In this document: one piece after another, positions 48,196 through 58,300 of the stretch
Layout of the letters: each line of letters begins with the position of its first letter
How positions within the stretch are numbered: position 1 is the stretch's first letter
DNA from: Dactylorhiza incarnata
Taxonomy: Eukaryota; Streptophyta; Magnoliopsida; Asparagales; Orchidaceae
Assembly (NCBI GenBank): GCA_033032865.1
Contig: JAWHQI010000613.1
Coordinates: forward strand, 1-64,000
Length of the DNA stretch: 64,000 bases
Direction of reading: 5' to 3'
Notes under the pieces: model-generated
Told to the model about the DNA's origin: nothing
The model's input: only the letters and a program-made list of their open reading frames with translations
Database searches by the model: none
Program-made: the position numbers and the translations under genes

Positions 48196-48389
48196 CGGAT
48201 TGTAGTCGTAGCGTAAAACCCACCAAGACCATGTGATGCGGGGAGTTTTCGCACACATGTAGTGGTAGCTTGCCAATTCCGCTGCGGTGGTCTTCAGAAC
48301 TTTGGATCCCGGCCGATATCTGACACACCCCTGCATCAAGGGAGGTCTAGGTGATTGTCAGCTCTATCATGCCCCGAAGGGATATAGTT
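48196..48389 (+). other. Conserved non-coding block after integrase (element 2)
   Basis: Counterpart of 17130-17316, sharing GTAGTGGTAGCTTGCCAATT, ACACACCCCTGCATCAAGGG and GGATATAGTTACAGCTTTGA. No protein frame is common to both copies. Confidence 0.65.
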
Positions 48390-48797
48390 ACAGCTTTGAT
48401 GATCTTTCTGAGGAAAGCAATGTTCGCCGCCGAGGCCCACCTGCCCAACTGATCATCATAGTCTGTGACCATCGAATACTCTTAGGTACTCTCGAAACGG
48501 TACCTAGATGGGCCCACAACTGAGTTGATCTCTCTGAGGAAAGCAATGTTCGCCGCCGAGGCCCACCTGCCCAATTGATCAACTCGGCTTGTAACCCTAG
48601 GCAAGAGAGCGGATGAGTCGTTTACAGCTCTTATGACCACTTGAGGAAAGCAATGTTCGCCGCCGAGGCCCACCTGCCCACTTGGTCATCTGAGCCTGTA
48701 CATATTTTTTCTTTTTCCCTACAGCTCTTATGACCACTTGAGGAAAGCAATGTTCGCCGCCGAGGCCCACCTGCCCACTTGGTCATTTGAGCCTGTA
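48390..48797 (+). ncRNA. Array of four covarying hairpins (element 2)
   Basis: Units at 48390-48466, 48516-48593, 48623-48700 and 48720-48797, each ~77 bp, with the centre GAGGAAAGCAATGTTCGCCG and CCCACCTGCCCA in all four. Arms: GATGATC/GATCATC, GAGTTGATC/GATCAACTC, and ATGACCA/TGGTCAT twice, flanked by ACAG/CTGT, ACAA/TTGT or TACAG/CTGTA. Number, order and arm sequences equal those of element 1. Unit 1 has here an undamaged centre. Confidence 0.75.
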
Positions 48798-49965
48798 GGA
48801 TTATTCTTCTTCCCTACAGGGAGGCATTCACTTCTGATGATTTTTTATATGGACCACTCAAGGAGAATATTGTTAGAACAGGTGCAGGTGTTCGTCTACC
48901 CCAATAAAGGGGTTGTGATATTAAGACCGGACGGTCTGAGTTTTTCAGGCCGATCGGTCTGGTTGAACAGGTGCAGGTGTTCGTCTACCCCAATAAGGGG
49001 TTGTGGTATTAAGACCATGCGGTCTGAGTATTTCAGACCGAGCGGTCTGGCTGAACATAAGTTAAGTCATCTTTTGAAATTGATCATGTTATCACCAGGG
49101 TTATATTCAAACCGGGCGGGTATGCCCGTCGTCTATTAAGGAAAGTGTTTCTGAACTGATTATCTGATTGCCCGGGTTGCACTCTAACCGGGCGGATCCG
49201 ACCGTTTATTATCAAAATTCCAGAACTGATTATCTGATTGCCCGGGTCGCATTCAAACCGGGCGGGTTCATCCATCCGTTATAAAATCGGATATTTTTTA
49301 AAGCTAACTATATGATCGCTCGGGTTACATTTTTGATCGGATTGGATCTATCTATCTCTTCGTTCTATCAAGCTAGTATTTTCTGGATCTGGCTATGTAA
49401 TTCGGGTTGAATTTTAAACCGGCCGGGCATTATCTATCACTGAATGAATAATCAGAATTGGATATCCCTGGATCTGAATACGTGGTCGCTCGGATTGTGT
49501 TCTAACCGATCAGGTTAAGCTATTTCTCAGCAAAAGTTATCCTTAGACATGATGGATTATTCGCCAGAGCTGAATTCGAACCGCGTTAAAAATTGTGATT
49601 CATTACTTATAGCAGCAAGTATTTAATATCTAAAGAAGCCGCGCGGTCCGAATTATGGTCGCATGAATCTATCTGTTATTAGAGATCGAATGTCCTGAGA
49701 TCCAAATATATAACCGCGCGGGTTGAACAAAGGATCGTCGAAGACAATCAACCATCACTTGTGCTCAGGCCAAGATGTCCGCACGGTTAGATCATAGAAA
49801 GTAAAGAAAAGAGACAAAGAATCACAAGTAAGTAATGATAGAAGGACAATCAGACAGGTAAAAACTTCTATTTCATTTCTCAAAACATGTTTACAAAATA
49901 TTGACCGCCCGGCCAACAAAAAGAGACCGGCGGTTACAAAAATTAAAAGTTAAAAAATGAGGGCA
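48798..49965. other. Element 2 spacer between hairpins and antisense gene A
   Basis: Non-coding. It holds two copies of an ~89-bp repeat (about 48876-48964 and 48965-49053) that start GAACAGGTGCAGGTGTTCGT and each carry two CCG-NN-CGG palindromes, and a 70-bp duplication at about 49153 and 49223 (GAACTGATTATCTGATTGCC). From 49300 on the DNA is AT-rich with scattered CCG-NN-CGG sites, for example CCGCCCGG at 49906. No gene is seen. Confidence 0.7.
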
Positions 49966-51832
49966 CTAGTCTGCCGATTTCTTCTTCTTCTTGACAGGAG
50001 AAATGGGGTCTACGCCATCGATGTCGACCTCCGGCGAATAACCTTCACTTAGCGAAGAGGAGCCGGACGAACTACTGTCGCTAGACCGCCCGGTCTTGCT
50101 TGCAGAGCCGGTAGATCCAGAGGACAAACTATCCTCATCATCGAAGTCATCGGCATCTCCATCCGCGTCGACCTCTTCAGCGGCTTCATCACTTCCATCG
50201 CCTCCTTGATGGAGCGCAATCTCCATGCCCGCGTCCGCTTCGGCCTCCTCGCCCACCTTGGATTTTCCCTTCTTCCTGCGGTTGATTTCGTCGAGCTGCA
50301 CCTCCAAGGCGGGGAAGAGGTCGGAGAAGGTGGTTCCGCCGAATCCTTCGGACAGACCGCCCCGGTCTCCCATGAGACCCAAGGCCTTGTTGATCCCTTG
50401 GGCCACATGGGGCAGCACCTCGTCCTGGAAGGACGGGTTGGTCATCTCATATTGCTTCTGCAAGAAAAAGGAAAAATGAATCAGGCCGCTCGGGCTGAAC
50501 AAAAGGGACCGCATTGTCTTTTGAAAAACTCACCGCCACGACTTCTTGAAGCCGCGCGTTCTCTTCTTGAAGCCGCGTGTTCTCCGCGGCCTGTTCCTCG
50601 TATTTCCTCTCCAGATGTTTCTGAGCAGAAACTAGCCGCTTATACGCCAGGGCCATGAAGTGGTTGGCCGAAAATCCCCAGGCGCCGGCTTGAGCCGCTA
50701 GCCGGGGGAGCTCTTCTTCTGGGGTTCTCATCAGTTTCCTTAAGGTCTTTCGACCATACAAGGCGGCCCCGGCGGCTAGGGCATGGCGTTCAATTTTTTC
50801 GCTCCCCCAGGGAGGGAGAGCGGTGGATACCCGGATCCGACTTCCATCCCTGTGCCAAAGGACGGTCGGGTTGCCCTGCAGGTCGGGCGGGTTCCCACTT
50901 GAACGAAGAATTTCGTAGTCGTCAGAAGAGGTCGGGCCCTCTTCCTCCGAGGATGGCGACCTCTTTCGCCGCTGCCTCTTCTCCCTCTGGGTTAAAACTG
51001 GGCCGGCCGGCGTGACCGGCTTGTTCGCTGGAACGATATGGGCGGCTGCAAAATAAAATCAAAAGTATAAGTAAAGAAGGCCGCACGGTCATATGAAGGC
51101 GGTCTAGAAGAACTTACTATGTTCGGGGAGGATGTTCTCAAGCTCCGAGAAAAGCGGGATGTAGTGGTTGATATCAAGCCGCTCCTTCTCAAGGAACGCG
51201 AAGGTGTCCGCCTCGATCTTGCCGACCTGGGGGATCTGGAAAACTTCTTCCCCCCGGACTTGCGGGTTGGTTTGTAACAACCCGAAGTTACCTTCAAGCA
51301 TTACAAACCGCTCCGACCAGTCGGAAACTTTGTTCGCCAGGTTAACAACCTTCAGCCCGAGGCAGCTGAAGTAGAGGTGCCCTCTGTAAGTCGAAGTCCC
51401 CGAGTCGGATACTGCCCGCACCGAGAAGAACTTCCTGAACAAGTCGATGGAGAATCTAGTTCGCTCGAACCGCAGATAGGAGATGAAGCTGTATATTGAA
51501 GCGATCGAGTTCGGCGGAAGCTGACCGGGCACAACCCCGTAGTGGTCGAAAATGGCTATGACTTCAAGCGGCAGTGGAAACTTGAAGCCATATTCGAAGT
51601 GGTCAACTGGGATGGCGATCTGGTGCGGACTGGAAGAGTTAATCCGCTCGTCGCGCAAAGGAAGCCGCGCGAGCAGATTGCTCCCTACCATGTGTCTAGC
51701 AATGAAATCATCTAGTTCATTCTGAGTAAGGCGGCATTCCGGATGGTCCGCCGAATGGAATGCCAAGGCCGCGTCAGCTCGGACGGCCTTAACTTTTACA
51801 GGTCGCTGCGACTTGTTCTTGGATCGCGCCAT
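49966..51832 (-). CDS. Antisense gene A of element 2 (three exons, intact)
   Basis: Exon 1 51832-51118 (ATG, MARSKNK), intron 1 51117-51046 (72 bp, GTAAGT...TTTTGCAG), exon 2 51045-50534, intron 2 50533-50458 (76 bp, GTGAGT...TTCTTGCAG), exon 3 50457-49966 (stop). Exon lengths 715, 512 and 492 add up to 1719 nt, exactly in frame: 572 residues. Residues ~60-180 resemble the plant 'putative gypsy type transposon' family PF04195 (LEVIAIFDHYGVVPGQLPPN, LFRKFFSVRA). A coiled coil lies at ~374-409. The C-terminal third is acidic and Ser-rich with SEGYSPEVDIDG, and ends in a KKKKK cluster, a likely nuclear signal. Intron size, phase and place equal element 1. Function is unknown; a nuclear regulator acting on the element is one possibility. 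Confidence 0.82.
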
Positions 51833-51866
51833 CTGGAAATCGTGAGAATGACTTCGGCAAATTCTA

Positions 51867-51874
51867 TACTTATA
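51867..51874 (-). promoter_or_regulatory. TATA box of antisense gene A, element 2
   Basis: TATAAGTA on the minus strand, 35-42 nt upstream of the ATG at 51832, identical in sequence and nearly in distance to element 1. It implies a very short 5' leader. Confidence 0.62.
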
Positions 51875-52245
51875 GATTTCTATGATCTGTGAATAGTAAA
51901 ATCATGACACGGTTATACATTCTGACCGCGCGGTCAATGACCTATATGGTTAGATTCACCAGAAATATGAAAGAGGCAAAGGCATCCAGAAAAAAAAAAA
52001 AAAAAAAAGAAGAAGTAAGCATACATCACAGTTCGCCCGACCGGAAAACAGTTCGAATGAAACATAAGATTTAAACAAGGCATAAAGTACAGCGGTTAAC
52101 ATAAGAGACCGCGCGAATTGTTCGAATAAAAGACAAGAATAGAGAAGAACATTGTCCAGATCAACAAGCCACATTCATAATACAAGTTATATACAAATAT
52201 TGGTCACGGCTGACGGCGCTCTGGGGAGGCATCCTCTCTATGAAG
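51875..52245. other. Element 2 spacer between antisense genes B and A
   Basis: About 370 bp, non-coding. It contains CCGCGCGG at 51926 and a run of 19 A at 51990-52008 (T-run on the strand of gene A). No gene is seen. Confidence 0.65.
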
Positions 52246-54279
52246 TCATGCGACCTGGTCACTTGTGGTGTTCAGGAGAGAATAAATTTGGCTGGTATGA
52301 TAATGGAGGTGGTTGATTGTACTATGAAGCCGCCCGGCATCCCTTTCAACCCGCGAGGCGGCAATCATACGGGGGACCGCAGCGGCCTCATCAACCATTG
52401 GATCAGCCGCCCGAACCGGGGGAGGATTCGAGCCCGCCCCAACAGTCGGGCGGCCAATAACCACCATCGCATCATTCATATTTCGCCGGCTCGCAGCGAC
52501 CTCTCTGGTTAATCGCAGGAACTTTTCCTGGTAATACTTCGAGTCGCCCTCAGATTTCGCGGACGCTCTCTTCTCTTTCTCCAGCTGGGCGGTCAGAGCA
52601 GCGACTTGTGCCACCTTGGCCCTCTTCTCGGCCTCCACTGCTACCTGCGCGGCCTCCAGCTGAGCCTTCAGCGCCTCTTCAGCCTTCATCCTCGCAACTC
52701 GCTCAGCCTCCAGAGCGGTCCGAGTAGCGGCCTCCCGGTCTTTGATCTCTTTCAAACGGGCTCGCAGGGTGGCCAGATCCCCTTCGAGATGTTCGAAAAG
52801 TTGAGACCCTTCCTGCGAAGTTGTTGCGCGGATCGATGCCAGGGGAACCAATGGAGGTAGGCTGGCCACAAGGTCGCCCGGCTTCACAGTCTGATCGCTG
52901 CGATCTGCAAAAGGCCGCGCGGTCATAAAAAATAAAAGCATGCAGGGTTGAATATATACAGCAATGGACATAAATAAAAGATCAGTGCCTAGGCGCGCAG
53001 GCCGCTTAGGCTGTTTTGGGTCTAACCGCCGTTGTAGTTCATGCAAGAATTTCTCCTTACTCTGCCTAGCGGAAGAAGACCAGGCCGCCATAGGGAAAAA
53101 GCTCGTCGGCGGGGTCAATAACTTATTTCGAAGAGGCCGTGGAATGAAGAAACGGACGGATTTACGATCCGCGGGGCTCGTACCTGGTGCGAAGAGATCA
53201 GACCGCGGCGGCTTGTTTAAAGCCCGGTCCGCCTTTTCCTTCTTCGCCACCACTATCTCCCCCCCGGTCATTGCCGGGGGAACCTTCTCCTGCGCCTTCA
53301 GCACCTCCCCAAGCTCCATCGCTTTCCGCTCAACCTCCAAGGCGGTCCGGGCAGCGACTTCTCGCTCTTCGGCCTCGGTCTGATCGGTCTCGGCGGGGCG
53401 GCCTGAGTTATCAGCAGTTCGGGCGGTTTGTTCTCGGGCCGGCGGGCTGTCAAGGAGCTGGTCCCGCTTCACCAGCGCATCCATGTCTCTGAAAATCCCA
53501 TTAAAGGATAAACTACTCGCCGTGTCCGGAATCAGTTCGCCCGGCCTCGTATCAGGGGTAGCCGATGGGTCATTCAACTTTTTTGGTGGAGGAGTCGTGA
53601 GGCCCAATTCCTCCTTTAGACGCGAGTTGGTCTGAAGGAGGGATTCGGTCGGTTTCTTAAGGGCCGCCCTTTCCTTAGCGGCTAGCCTCTTGACCTTCTT
53701 TGTTATCCGCTCGGTCACGGACACGGTCTGCTTCCTCTTCTTTTCTCTCTTACCCGGAGCTGGGTGAACTTCTTTCAGGGGGCTGGGATAATCATCCACG
53801 GACAGAGGAGTACTCGGTTCGCCCGTCCTGGGGGAACTAACCGCCCCTTCCTCTAGATCCCTGACAAGCAGGTGAGGGTTCCCGGATGAGGTGATTTCCA
53901 CTCCAAACGAGGCGGTTTCGCCGACCTTCTTCGAAGGGCTGTCTGAAACAACTTTCTCAGAAGTGGCGGCCACCTCTTTGCTCGGCAAGCTGGCGGTCTG
54001 TTGGTTGAGGTCGCTGGGAGGGATCGGCGAGACATCAGGGGAAGGCCCCGAGCTGTTCACCACGGGCTCTGCAGAGGTTTTGGGAGTTGACAAATCTACG
54101 ACTGGCTTGAGGCTAGCCGCTGCGGCCTTCTCAGCCCGCTTCCTCTTCTTCCGATCTTTCCGGTCTTGCTTCTCTTTCTCCTTGTCCGGCTTCTCCAACG
54201 GTTCGCGCCTCTTGTCTTCCGCCCTCCTCTGGTCTCCGCTGGGATCCACGCGGTCTAGCACGGCGTCCAGGAAGTCCAT
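52246..54279 (-). CDS. Antisense gene B of element 2 (coiled-coil, Lys-rich protein)
   Basis: Open from an ATG at 54279 to 52246, 677 residues; the frame is open further upstream but without ATG. The ATG is chosen because MD aligns with MD in element 1. The N-terminal part is very basic (DRKDRKKRKRAEKAAAA, KREKKRKQ), then Pro/Ser/Thr-rich. A long coiled coil spans about residues 490-600 (LEAERVARMKAEEALKAQLE), followed by the conserved SRVERDAGRLHSTIN motif. A strong 3' splice site (TTTTGCAG, ending 52905) lines up with the intron of element 1, but the donor position here reads GC rather than GT; an 84-nt GC-AG intron (52988-52905) would keep the frame, as would no splicing. Function unknown. 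Confidence 0.75.
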   Translation of the reverse strand: MDFLDAVLDRVDPSGDQRRAEDKRREPLEKPDKEKEKQDRKDRKKRKRAEKAAAASLKPVVDLSTPKTSAEPVVNSSGPSPDVSPIPPSDLNQQTASLPSKEVAATSEKVVSDSPSKKVGETASFGVEITSSGNPHLLVRDLEEGAVSSPRTGEPSTPLSVDDYPSPLKEVHPAPGKREKKRKQTVSVTERITKKVKRLAAKERAALKKPTESLLQTNSRLKEELGLTTPPPKKLNDPSATPDTRPGELIPDTASSLSFNGIFRDMDALVKRDQLLDSPPAREQTARTADNSGRPAETDQTEAEEREVAARTALEVERKAMELGEVLKAQEKVPPAMTGGEIVVAKKEKADRALNKPPRSDLFAPGTSPADRKSVRFFIPRPLRNKLLTPPTSFFPMAAWSSSARQSKEKFLHELQRRLDPKQPKRPARLGTDLLFMSIAVYIQPCMLLFFMTARPFADRSDQTVKPGDLVASLPPLVPLASIRATTSQEGSQLFEHLEGDLATLRARLKEIKDREAATRTALEAERVARMKAEEALKAQLEAAQVAVEAEKRAKVAQVAALTAQLEKEKRASAKSEGDSKYYQEKFLRLTREVAASRRNMNDAMVVIGRPTVGAGSNPPPVRAADPMVDEAAAVPRMIAASRVERDAGRLHSTINHLHYHTSQIYSLLNTTSDQVA

Positions 54280-54374
54280 TACTGAAGAATTGCCGGTCTT
54301 AAAAATTCTGACCGCAACTGGCGAGTAATATCCCGTGATTTCAGAAAAAGCAACGCAGAATGAATTCTCTGGCT

Positions 54375-54382
54375 CTCTTATA
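54375..54382 (-). promoter_or_regulatory. Candidate TATA box of antisense gene B, element 2
   Basis: TATAAGAG on the minus strand, 96 nt before the ATG at 54279. It lies in the position of TATAAATG in element 1. A TACTCGCC block between TATA box and ATG is conserved. Confidence 0.45.
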
Positions 54383-54451
54383 GAATTCAAGGCAAGTCGG
54401 ATGCGGTCTCCCGGTCAAAGCTAATATTTTCGAAATCCTCTGTGATTTGAA

Positions 54452-54466
54452 AATATGCGGGGATTA
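54452..54466 (+). other. Short polypurine-like tract before 3' LTR, element 2
   Basis: AATATGCGGGGATTA adjoining the LTR, identical to element 1. Confidence 0.5.
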
Positions 54467-55301
54467 TGTTTGCCCGGAAAACCGCTTCTCGGTTTGAACC
54501 ATTATCAGACCGCTCGGACTCCTGGGCCAAGCCGCTGGGTCCCGGGGTCGGCGGTTCTCAGTTCAAGAAGGGCCAGGCCGGGCGGCCTGGTGTCATTTTC
54601 GGATCGCCCCCAAAGAGATAAGATCGTCAAAGAGCCAAGGCAAGAAGTTCATCCGCGGTCTCAGCAAGAATGCCGCGCGGGTTGTCCCATAGAAACTCGA
54701 AGTTCCAGCCCCGAAGAACAGGCCGGGGCTCCAGATCGAAGGCTATCCAAGTTACCTCTTGAAGATCGGCTAAGTCATGACCAGAAGGCAGACCGCGACC
54801 TCAATCTCCAAACCGCGCGGTCTGCATTATTGACTTGGTCCCGGTGTCCTCAGCCGCAAGCAAGACAGGTCGGGAAGGCAGGCCGTCAGATCGCGCGGCC
54901 TCTTTCTTTTTCTTCTTTGTGCATCCCGTCACCGCCTGCCCGTTTCTCCTGTACCCGGGCAGGAGGTTATTCTATCCCTGCCCATTCGGGCAGGCCCCCA
55001 AGCCTATAAATAGGGGGCGGCACTGTTCCCAAGACAGGCACACTCGAATCCAAGAGCTCGCTTGTCTGAGCTCCGGTCTCGAGTTTCAGGTCTCGCGAAC
55101 TGTTGACCGGCCGGCTTCTGTTCTTTCACATTTGTAACCGCTTCTTTTCAATCAAAGGAAAGCCCGTCGCAGGAGTGGCATTTGCCGCGACGGGCGAAGT
55201 CCGGCCTCGACCGCTGCTAGCGGTCTGAATTCTCTAACTAAATAGTAACTGATAGTCCGCAACCCTCGTTTTCCTTCGGAGGCGCACTTTTGAATCGAAC
55301 A
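54467..55301 (+). repeat. Element 2, 3' LTR (835 bp)
   Basis: Complete, TG...CA, three differences from the 5' LTR seen by eye, TATA box at 55005-55012, and followed by the target-site copy CCTTC. Confidence 0.96.
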
Positions 55302-58300
55302 CCTTCCAGCTCATTTTAGTGGTCAATATACAGGGGGTTGCAATGGTGACGAGGGCTCCTCTTGACACATAAAATGTAACAGCCATAACTTTTGATTTGG
55401 TTGTCCGATTTTTGCGCACAATACCTTTTTGGAAAGAGCTCGGAGCCCTGCATCCAATGGAGAGCAAATTTTACCCATCCAGTTTGTTTAGTGGTCGATA
55501 TACAGCGGATTTGTAATAATGTATTTAGCTCGAAAGGAGACATAAGCTTTAAAGATCCATAACTTTTTATCCGGTTGTCCGATTTTCGCCCACAATACCT
55601 TTTCGTAATGAGATCGGAGGCCAAAATCCAATGGAGAACGATTTAACCCATTCAAGGTCGTTTAGAGGTCGATATATAGTGGGTTGTAGTGGTAATGCGA
55701 GATTTAGCTCTAAATGACACATAAATTTCAAAATGAAAGAATTTTAGATGCGGTTTGTAGTGAAAGTGAGAGATTTAGCTCCAAATGACACTCAAACTTT
55801 AAACAGCAATAACTTTTGATCCGGTTGCCTGATTTTACCCCAAACAACACCATTTAGGAATGATATCGGAGCCCTACATTCATTGAAGCACAATTTTTAC
55901 CCATTACAGTTCATTTAGTTGTCTATATTGAGCGGGTTGCACTGTCAATGCAAAATGTAGCTCCAAATGACACCTAAACTTCAAACAACAACTTTTGATC
56001 AGGTTGTGTAATTTTTGCCCACAACACCTCTTCGAAATGTTCTCTGAGCCCTACATTCAAGGGAGAGCAAATTGTACCAAATGTAGTTCATTTAGTGGTC
56101 GATATACATTGAGTTGAAGTGGTAATGTGAGATTTAGCTCCAACTGATACCTAAACTTCAAACAGCTATAACTTTAGATCCGGATGTCCGGATTTTGCAC
56201 AAAACACCTTTTCGGAAAGAGCTCAGAGCCATACATCCTAAGGAGAATAAGATTTACTCGATCAAGTTCATTTAGTGGTCGACGTATAGTGGATTGCAGT
56301 AGAAATGAGGGAGTTTGCTCCAATTGGCACCTAAACTTCAAACATCCATAACTTTTGATTCGGTTATCTGATTTTTGCCCACAACACCTTTTCAGAATGA
56401 GATCGGAGCCCTACATCCATTGGACAACAAGTTTTACCCATTCCAGTTCGTTTGCGGTTGATCTACAGTGGGTCGTAGGGAAACATGAGAGATTTAGCTC
56501 CAAATGACACTCAAACATTAAACCGCAACAACTTTTGATCCAGTTGCCTGATTTGACCACACAACACCTTTTCGAAATGAGCTCGTAGCACTACATTCAT
56601 TGGAGAACAAGTTTTACCCATTCCAGTTCATTTAGTTGTCAATATTTAGAGCGTTGCAGCGGTAATGCGAAATTTCGCTCCAAATGATACTTAAACTTCT
56701 AACAGGCATAACTTTTGATTTGTAGGTTTGATTTTTGCCCACATCACCTTTTCGGAATATGCTCGGAGGAATACATCCAATGGAGAACAATTATAAACCC
56801 TTCCAGCTCATTTTAGTGGTCAATATACAGGGGGTTGCAATGGTGACGAGGGCTCCTCTTGACACATAAACTGTAACAGCCATAACTTTTGATCTGGTTG
56901 TCCGATTTTTGCGCACAACACCTTTTTGGAAAGAGCTCGGATCCCTGCATCCAATGGAGATCAAATTTTACCCATCCAGTTTGTTTAGTGGTCAATATAC
57001 AGCGGATTTGTAATAATGTATTTAGCTCGAAAGGAGACCTAAGCTTTAAAGATCCATAACTTTTTATCGGGTTGTCCGATTTTCGCCCACAATACCTTTT
57101 CGTAATGAGATCGGAGCCCAAAATCCAATGGAGAACGAATTTAACCCATTCAAGGTCGTTTAGAGGTCGATATAAAGTGGGTTTAATGCGAGATTTAGCT
57201 CCAAATGACACATAAATTTCAAAATGAAAGAATTTTAGATGCAGTTTGTAGTGAAAGTGAGAGATTTAGCTCCAAATGACACTCAAACTTTAAACAGCAA
57301 TAACTTTTGATCTGGTTGCCTGATTTTACCCCATACAACACCATTTAGGAATGATATCGGAGCCCTACATTCATTGAAGCACATGTTTTACCCATTACAG
57401 TTCATTTAGTTGTCAATATTGAGCGGGTTGCATTGTCAATGCAAAATGTAGCTCCAAATGACACCTAAATTTAAACAGCCATAACTTTTGATCAGGTTGT
57501 GTGATTTTTGCCCACAACACCTCTTCGAAATGAGCTCTGAGCCCTACATTCAATGGAGAGCAAGTTGTACCCAATGTAGTTCATTTAGTGGTCGATATAC
57601 ATTGAGTTGAAGTGGTAAAGTGGGATTTAGCTCTAACTGACACCTAAACTTCAAACAGCTATAACTTTAGATCCGGATATCCGGATTTTGCACAAAACAC
57701 CTTTTCGGAAAGAGCTCAGAGCCATACATCCTAAGAAGAATAGGATTTACTCGATCAAGTTCATTTAGTGGTCGACGTATAGTGGATTGTAGTAGAAATG
57801 AGGGAGTTTGCTCCAATTGGCACCTAAACTTCAAACATCCATAACTTTTGATCCGGTTGTATGATTTTTGCCCACAATGCCTTTTCAGAATGAGATCGGA
57901 GCCCTGCATCCATTGGACAACAAGTTTTACCCATTCCAGTTCGTTTGCGGTTGATCTACAGTGGGTTATAGGGAAACATGAGAGATTTAGCTCCAAATGA
58001 CACTCAAACATTAAACCGCAACAACTTTTGATCCGGTTGCCTGATTTGACCACACAACACCTTTTCGAAATGAGCTCGTAGCACTACATTCATTGGAGCA
58101 CAAGTTTTACCCATTCCAGTTCATTTAGTTGTCAATATTTAGAGCGTTGCAGCGGTAATGCAAAATTTCGCTCCAAATGACACCTAAACTTCTAACAGGC
58201 ATAACTTTTGATTTGTATGTTTGATTTTCTCCCACATCACCTTTTCAGAATATGCTCGGAGGCATACATCCAATGGAGCACAATTATAAACCCTTCCAGC

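Larger units (their letters stand above)
41531..55301 (+). mobile_element. Element 2: young, nearly intact Tat-lineage LTR retrotransposon
   Basis: 13,771 bp with identical-length LTRs (835 bp) and a perfect 5-bp target-site duplication CCTTC (41526-41530 and 55302-55306). By eye the two LTRs differ at three positions only (near 41541, 41745 and 42084 in the 5' copy), so insertion was recent. Gag to integrase lies in a single reading frame, 42417-48023, interrupted by two TAG codons. Both antisense genes are open. It is the reference copy for this family in the window. Confidence 0.96.

Noticed and set aside
51990..52008. A19 run as the poly(A) tail of a SINE or LINE insertion
   Set aside because: No target-site duplication or recognisable retroposon body next to it, and it lies in the gene B to gene A spacer. 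A simple homopolymer expansion is enough.
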